Shown here: piece after piece, positions 6,645 to 9,052 of the stretch
Layout: every line of letters begins with the position of its first letter
How positions within the stretch are numbered: position 1 is the stretch's first letter
Assembly (NCBI GenBank): GCA_019416265.1
Contig: DXXQ01000214.1
Location: forward strand, 1-9,052
Source: Clostridiales bacterium
GTDB lineage: Bacteria; Bacillota; Clostridia; Lachnospirales; Lachnospiraceae
Direction: 5' to 3'
Length of the DNA: 9,052 nt
The notes under the pieces: model-generated
What the model saw: only the letters and a program-made list of their open reading frames with translations
Told to the model about the DNA's origin: nothing
Database searches by the model: none
Program-made: the position numbers and the translations under genes

Positions 6645-8270
6645 ATGCAAATCAAAAGAAACAAACTGCTGACTTATTTATCCATGGCAGTTCTCTTCCT
6701 TTTGGCATGCCCGACAATGGTTCTGGCAGCAGAGGAAGAAGCGGCAGCACAGCCTGCTATGTATGCAACATTCTGGGCGCTTATTCCGCCGGTGGTAGCC
6801 ATCGCCCTTGCGCTTATCACAAAAGAGGTTTACAGTTCTCTTTTCATCGGAATTCTGGTAGGCGCGCTGTTCTACTCAGGCTTCAGCTTTGAGGGAACGG
6901 TTCTTCACATTTTTAACGGTGGATTTATTTCCGTACTTTCCAATTCCTACAATGTGGGTATCCTGGTATTCCTGGTAATCCTTGGAATCATGGTCTGTCT
7001 GATGAACAAAGCCGGGGGTTCCGCAGCTTTCGGACGCTGGGCAAGCAAAAGAATCAAGACAAGAGTGGGAGCGGAGCTTGCAACCATCGTTCTCGGCATC
7101 CTGATTTTTATCGACGACTATTTCAACTGCCTGACAGTGGGAAGCGTTATGCGTCCTGTTACAGATAAACACAATGTTTCCCGTGCAAAGCTTGCTTACC
7201 TGATCGACGCTACAGCGGCTCCTGTCTGCATTATCGCGCCTATTTCTTCCTGGGCAGCGGCAGTCAGCGGCTTTGTGCCGGGAGAGGACGGACTTTCTGT
7301 TTTTGTAAAAGCAATTCCCTACAATTTCTATGCCCTTCTTACCATTGTGATGATGGTGGGCATGGTTCTTATGAAAACCGAGTTTGGCGCAATGGGAATT
7401 CATGAAACAAATGCACTCAAAGGAGACCTGTATACAACAGCCGGCCGTCCTTATGCAAATGCAGATGACGATGAGACAGTAAATCCCAGAGGAAAGGTTA
7501 TCGACCTTGTTATCCCCATTGTATCCCTGGTTGTCTGCTGCGTGATCGGTATGATCTACACTGGCGGATTTTTCAGCGGAGAGAGCTTTGTCACTGCCTT
7601 TTCCAAGAGTGATGCTTCTGTAGGCCTTGCCATCGGAAGCTTCTTTGGACTGATTATCACAGTTGTTCTCTACATGGTTCGCCGTGTTATGAATTTCCGT
7701 GACTGTATGGCATGTATTCCAGATGGATTTAAGGCAATGGTTCCTGCGATCCTGATCCTTACCTTTGCATGGACTCTGAAAGCTATGACAGACAGCCTTG
7801 GAGCGGCAGTGTTTGTTGAAGGGGCCATGAAATCTGTTGCAGGCGGTCTTATGAGCTTTCTGCCTGCAGTTATTTTCCTGGTTGGGTGCGGCCTTGCTTT
7901 TGCAACAGGTACTTCCTGGGGAACCTTCGGTATCCTGATTCCTATTGTAGTAGCCGTATTTGAAAACTCCAATCCGGAGCTTATGATCATCTCCATCTCT
8001 GCCTGCATGGCAGGAGCTGTATGCGGTGATCACTGTTCACCGATTTCTGATACCACCATTATGGCATCTGCAGGCGCTCAGTGCGATCATGTCAATCATG
8101 TATCCACCCAGCTTCCGTATGTCATTGTGGCAGCGGCAGTTTCCTTCGTAACCTACATTGTTGCCGGTTTTGTACAGAGCGCATGGATTTCCCTTCCAGT
8201 GGGAATCCTGCTGATGCTTCTTGTGCTCTTCGTGATCAAAAGACGTTTTTCTGATCTGGAGACTGACTGA
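6645..8270 (+). CDS. NhaC-family Na+/H+ antiporter-type transporter, probable lysine transporter
   Basis: This polytopic inner-membrane protein has 541 residues from ATG 6645. That start follows AGGGAGG (6631-6637) by 7 nt; an in-frame ATG at 6597 has no Shine-Dalgarno. The first 28 residues look like a signal peptide or first span (MQIKRNKLL then a hydrophobic run ending VLAAEEEA), followed by about ten or more spans. NhaC-family motifs are clear: IDDYFNCLTVGSVMRPVTD (from 156), YLIDATAAPVCIIAPISSW, GTSWGTFGILIP (422-433) and GDHCSPISDTTIMASAGAQ (461-479). Family members exchange Na+ or H+ with a solute. The lysine riboswitch immediately upstream indicates lysine as substrate, and comparative genomics of lysine riboswitches has proposed NhaC-type proteins (LysW) as lysine transporters. 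Repression by excess lysine would fit import better than export. The family is sure; the substrate is inferred from regulation. Confidence 0.9.
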   Translation: MQIKRNKLLTYLSMAVLFLLACPTMVLAAEEEAAAQPAMYATFWALIPPVVAIALALITKEVYSSLFIGILVGALFYSGFSFEGTVLHIFNGGFISVLSNSYNVGILVFLVILGIMVCLMNKAGGSAAFGRWASKRIKTRVGAELATIVLGILIFIDDYFNCLTVGSVMRPVTDKHNVSRAKLAYLIDATAAPVCIIAPISSWAAAVSGFVPGEDGLSVFVKAIPYNFYALLTIVMMVGMVLMKTEFGAMGIHETNALKGDLYTTAGRPYANADDDETVNPRGKVIDLVIPIVSLVVCCVIGMIYTGGFFSGESFVTAFSKSDASVGLAIGSFFGLIITVVLYMVRRVMNFRDCMACIPDGFKAMVPAILILTFAWTLKAMTDSLGAAVFVEGAMKSVAGGLMSFLPAVIFLVGCGLAFATGTSWGTFGILIPIVVAVFENSNPELMIISISACMAGAVCGDHCSPISDTTIMASAGAQCDHVNHVSTQLPYVIVAAAVSFVTYIVAGFVQSAWISLPVGILLMLLVLFVIKRRFSDLETD

Positions 8271-8298
8271 TATCGTTCTGCTTCCTGAAAACAGCAGG

Positions 8299-8337
8299 GA
8301 ACAGGGGACAAAAGAAACAGGTTTTTGTCCCCTGTTC
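8299..8337. repeat. Perfect 15-bp inverted repeat, REP-like or terminator hairpin
   Basis: GAACAGGGGACAAAA (8299-8313) is exactly complementary to TTTTGTCCCCTGTTC (8323-8337), with a 9-nt loop. It lies 28 nt after the transporter stop and could end that transcript. However, ATTTGAAAAA follows instead of a T-tract, and the arms are longer than a typical terminator needs. The GGGGACA...TGTCCCC pattern looks like the small dispersed palindromic repeats found in Clostridia genomes, though copies elsewhere cannot be seen here. Confidence 0.7.
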
Positions 8338-8422
8338 ATTTGAAAAAGAGATCTGGGAGAGTCGTTTTATACTGCATAAAAATTCTGAAATTTGCATCAT
8401 TTGTGTATATTACAAAAAAAAC

Positions 8423-8451
8423 TTTACTTTTTTCCTTGATTGTGATAGAAT
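8423..8451 (+). promoter_or_regulatory. Predicted promoter of tRNA-Arg
   Basis: TTTACT (8423-8428) is followed, 17 bp later, by TAGAAT (8446-8451), with TG at 8443-8444 forming an extended -10 (TGATAGAAT). The -35 is preceded by an A-tract and T-rich DNA, which may act as an UP element. The tRNA 5' end would lie about 35 nt after the start site and need RNase P processing. Confidence 0.55.
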
Positions 8452-8491
8452 CAGAGAAAAGCGTATGAGAAAGTGCTTTTGAAAAGTATCT

Positions 8492-8563
8492 GCACCTGTA
8501 GCTCAGTGGATAGAGCAGTGGTTTCCGGTACCATGTGCGGGGGTTCGATTCCCTTCAGGTGTG
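8492..8563 (+). tRNA. tRNA-Arg (anticodon CCG)
   Basis: The full cloverleaf can be drawn: acceptor GCACCTG (8492-8498) with CAGGTGT (8556-8562), D-arm GCTC/GAGC, anticodon stem GTGGT/ACCAT with loop TTCCGGT giving anticodon CCG (8525-8527), a 4-nt variable region, T-stem GGGGG/CCCTT with loop TTCGATT, and G73. It reads the Arg codon CGG. The closing acceptor pair is a G1-U72 wobble and the T-stem has two G-U pairs. CCA is not encoded, so it must be added after transcription. The D-loop GTGGATA and the CCG anticodon are typical of Firmicutes tRNA-Arg. Confidence 0.95.
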
Positions 8564-8620
8564 TTGCTCTGGGACGCAATGGTTCGTTCCGGCGCGTTGT
8601 ATCATAAGGAGGACAAGAAC

Positions 8621-9052
8621 TTGGACAATTTTAGAGAATGGTTATCAGATAACCTTCGGTATTTTATGCTGGGAGGCGCAATTCTGATAATCGTGGTCGT
8701 ATTGTTCTTTGGCATTCGTGCCCTGGTCGGAAGTGATAGGGGTAATTCCGACAGAGAACCAAACGCCACATCAGAAAACCAGGGAAATGTTCCTTCTTCT
8801 CCGACAAAAGAAGGGGAGTCTGACGACGAGAAGAAAGAAGACGCCAATCCCATGGAAACGAATAATGCAGATATTTCTGCATTGATCAAGAGCTATTACA
8901 AGGCTCTGGGGGAACAGGATATTGCAACGCTGAAGACTCTGGAGGATGACCTGACGCCATCCGACGAGGCGAAAATCACAAATGCAAAAGAGTATATCGA
9001 AGGGTATGAAGTTCGCAATGTTTACACGAAGAAGGGTTTGACAGATGATTCT
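8621..9052 (+). CDS. Single-span membrane protein with extracytoplasmic domain (5' part, runs off the window)
   Basis: A TTG start at 8621 with AAGGAGG (8606-8612) 8 nt upstream opens 144 codons to the window end. The protein begins MDNFREWLSDNLRY, has one membrane span at about residues 15-36, then a Ser/Asp/Glu/Lys-rich low-complexity linker (about 38-80). A domain then starts near NADISALIKSYYKALGEQD (82-100), which looks like the opening of an NTF2-like or SnoaL-type fold on the outside of the cell. That is a guess from pattern, because the domain is cut off. Without TTG the next start, ATG 8663, would delete the cytoplasmic head and has no Shine-Dalgarno. It lies 57 nt after the tRNA with no terminator or convincing promoter between, so it may be co-transcribed with it. 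I do not know its function; proteins with this N-terminus occur in Lachnospiraceae. Confidence 0.75.
   Translation, partial: MDNFREWLSDNLRYFMLGGAILIIVVVLFFGIRALVGSDRGNSDREPNATSENQGNVPSSPTKEGESDDEKKEDANPMETNNADISALIKSYYKALGEQDIATLKTLEDDLTPSDEAKITNAKEYIEGYEVRNVYTKKGLTDDS

Noticed and set aside
6690..6715. Possible lipobox FLLAC in the transporter N-terminus
   Set aside because: The Cys lies within the first hydrophobic stretch and a better signal-peptidase I-like site (VLAA) follows; a polytopic transporter is not expected to be a lipoprotein.
6876..8033. Long minus-strand ORF of 385 codons opposite the transporter gene
   Set aside because: It is exactly antisense to strongly conserved NhaC motifs, its translation is rich in Cys, His, Asn and Lys with no recognisable domain, and no good ribosome binding site is seen. 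It is a shadow of codon use on the other strand.
8378..8395. Short inverted repeat AAATT/AATTT upstream of the tRNA promoter
   Set aside because: Five A/T-only pairs in AT-rich DNA are expected by chance.
8492..8563. tRNA gene as an integration site for a mobile element
   Set aside because: No second copy of the tRNA 3' end and no integrase gene is seen in this window.
8571..8590. Hairpin GGGACG/CGTTCC after the tRNA as a terminator
   Set aside because: Only six pairs including one G-T, an 8-nt loop and no T-tract; too weak to call.

Overview
The window reads as chromosomal DNA of a Gram-positive anaerobe of the class Clostridia, most likely Lachnospiraceae. The grounds are moderate GC, strong AGGAGG-type ribosome binding sites, extended -10 promoters (TGnTAnAAT), a lysine riboswitch, a tRNA without encoded CCA, and protein families common in that group (a cytidylate-kinase-like protein, DUF6077-type membrane proteins, a single-span protein starting MDNFREWL). 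This assignment is inference from sequence character; no database was searched.

Layout. (1) 1-519, minus strand: the N-terminal 173 codons of a cytidylate-kinase-like protein. (2) 520-754: an AT-rich divergent intergenic region with one promoter facing each way and a 20-bp-period imperfect tandem repeat upstream of the rightward promoter. (3) 755-4324: a tightly packed three-gene molybdenum hydroxylase operon, with overlaps of 11 bp and 4 bp, encoding the FAD subunit, the [2Fe-2S] subunit and the molybdopterin subunit of a xanthine dehydrogenase-family enzyme. Its substrate cannot be read from the sequence. (4) 4346-6277: two multi-spanning membrane-protein ORFs in the same reading frame, separated only by one TAA and a 15-nt spacer holding a near-perfect Shine-Dalgarno. 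Together they resemble one DUF6077-type protein cut in two. (5) 6296-6575: a promoter, a lysine riboswitch (L box) and an intrinsic terminator, controlling (6) an NhaC-family transporter at 6645-8270, probably a lysine transporter. (7) 8299-8337: a perfect 15-bp inverted repeat with no clear T-tract, either a terminator or a copy of a dispersed palindromic repeat. (8) 8423-8563: a promoter and tRNA-Arg(CCG). (9) 8621 to the window end: the start of a TTG-initiated single-span membrane protein, possibly co-transcribed with the tRNA.

How the genes work together. The three xdh-type subunits form one electron chain: hydroxylation at the Mo centre, then two [2Fe-2S] clusters, then FAD. The riboswitch and transporter form a lysine-responsive uptake module. 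The DUF6077-like pair lies 21 bp behind the hydroxylase genes and may be co-transcribed with them, but nothing suggests a shared function. No mobile element, CRISPR array or phage gene is visible. No wholly new system is evident. The points most worth checking are the split DUF6077-like gene, the altered FAD motif in the hydroxylase flavin subunit, the dyad between riboswitch and start codon, and the long inverted repeat.
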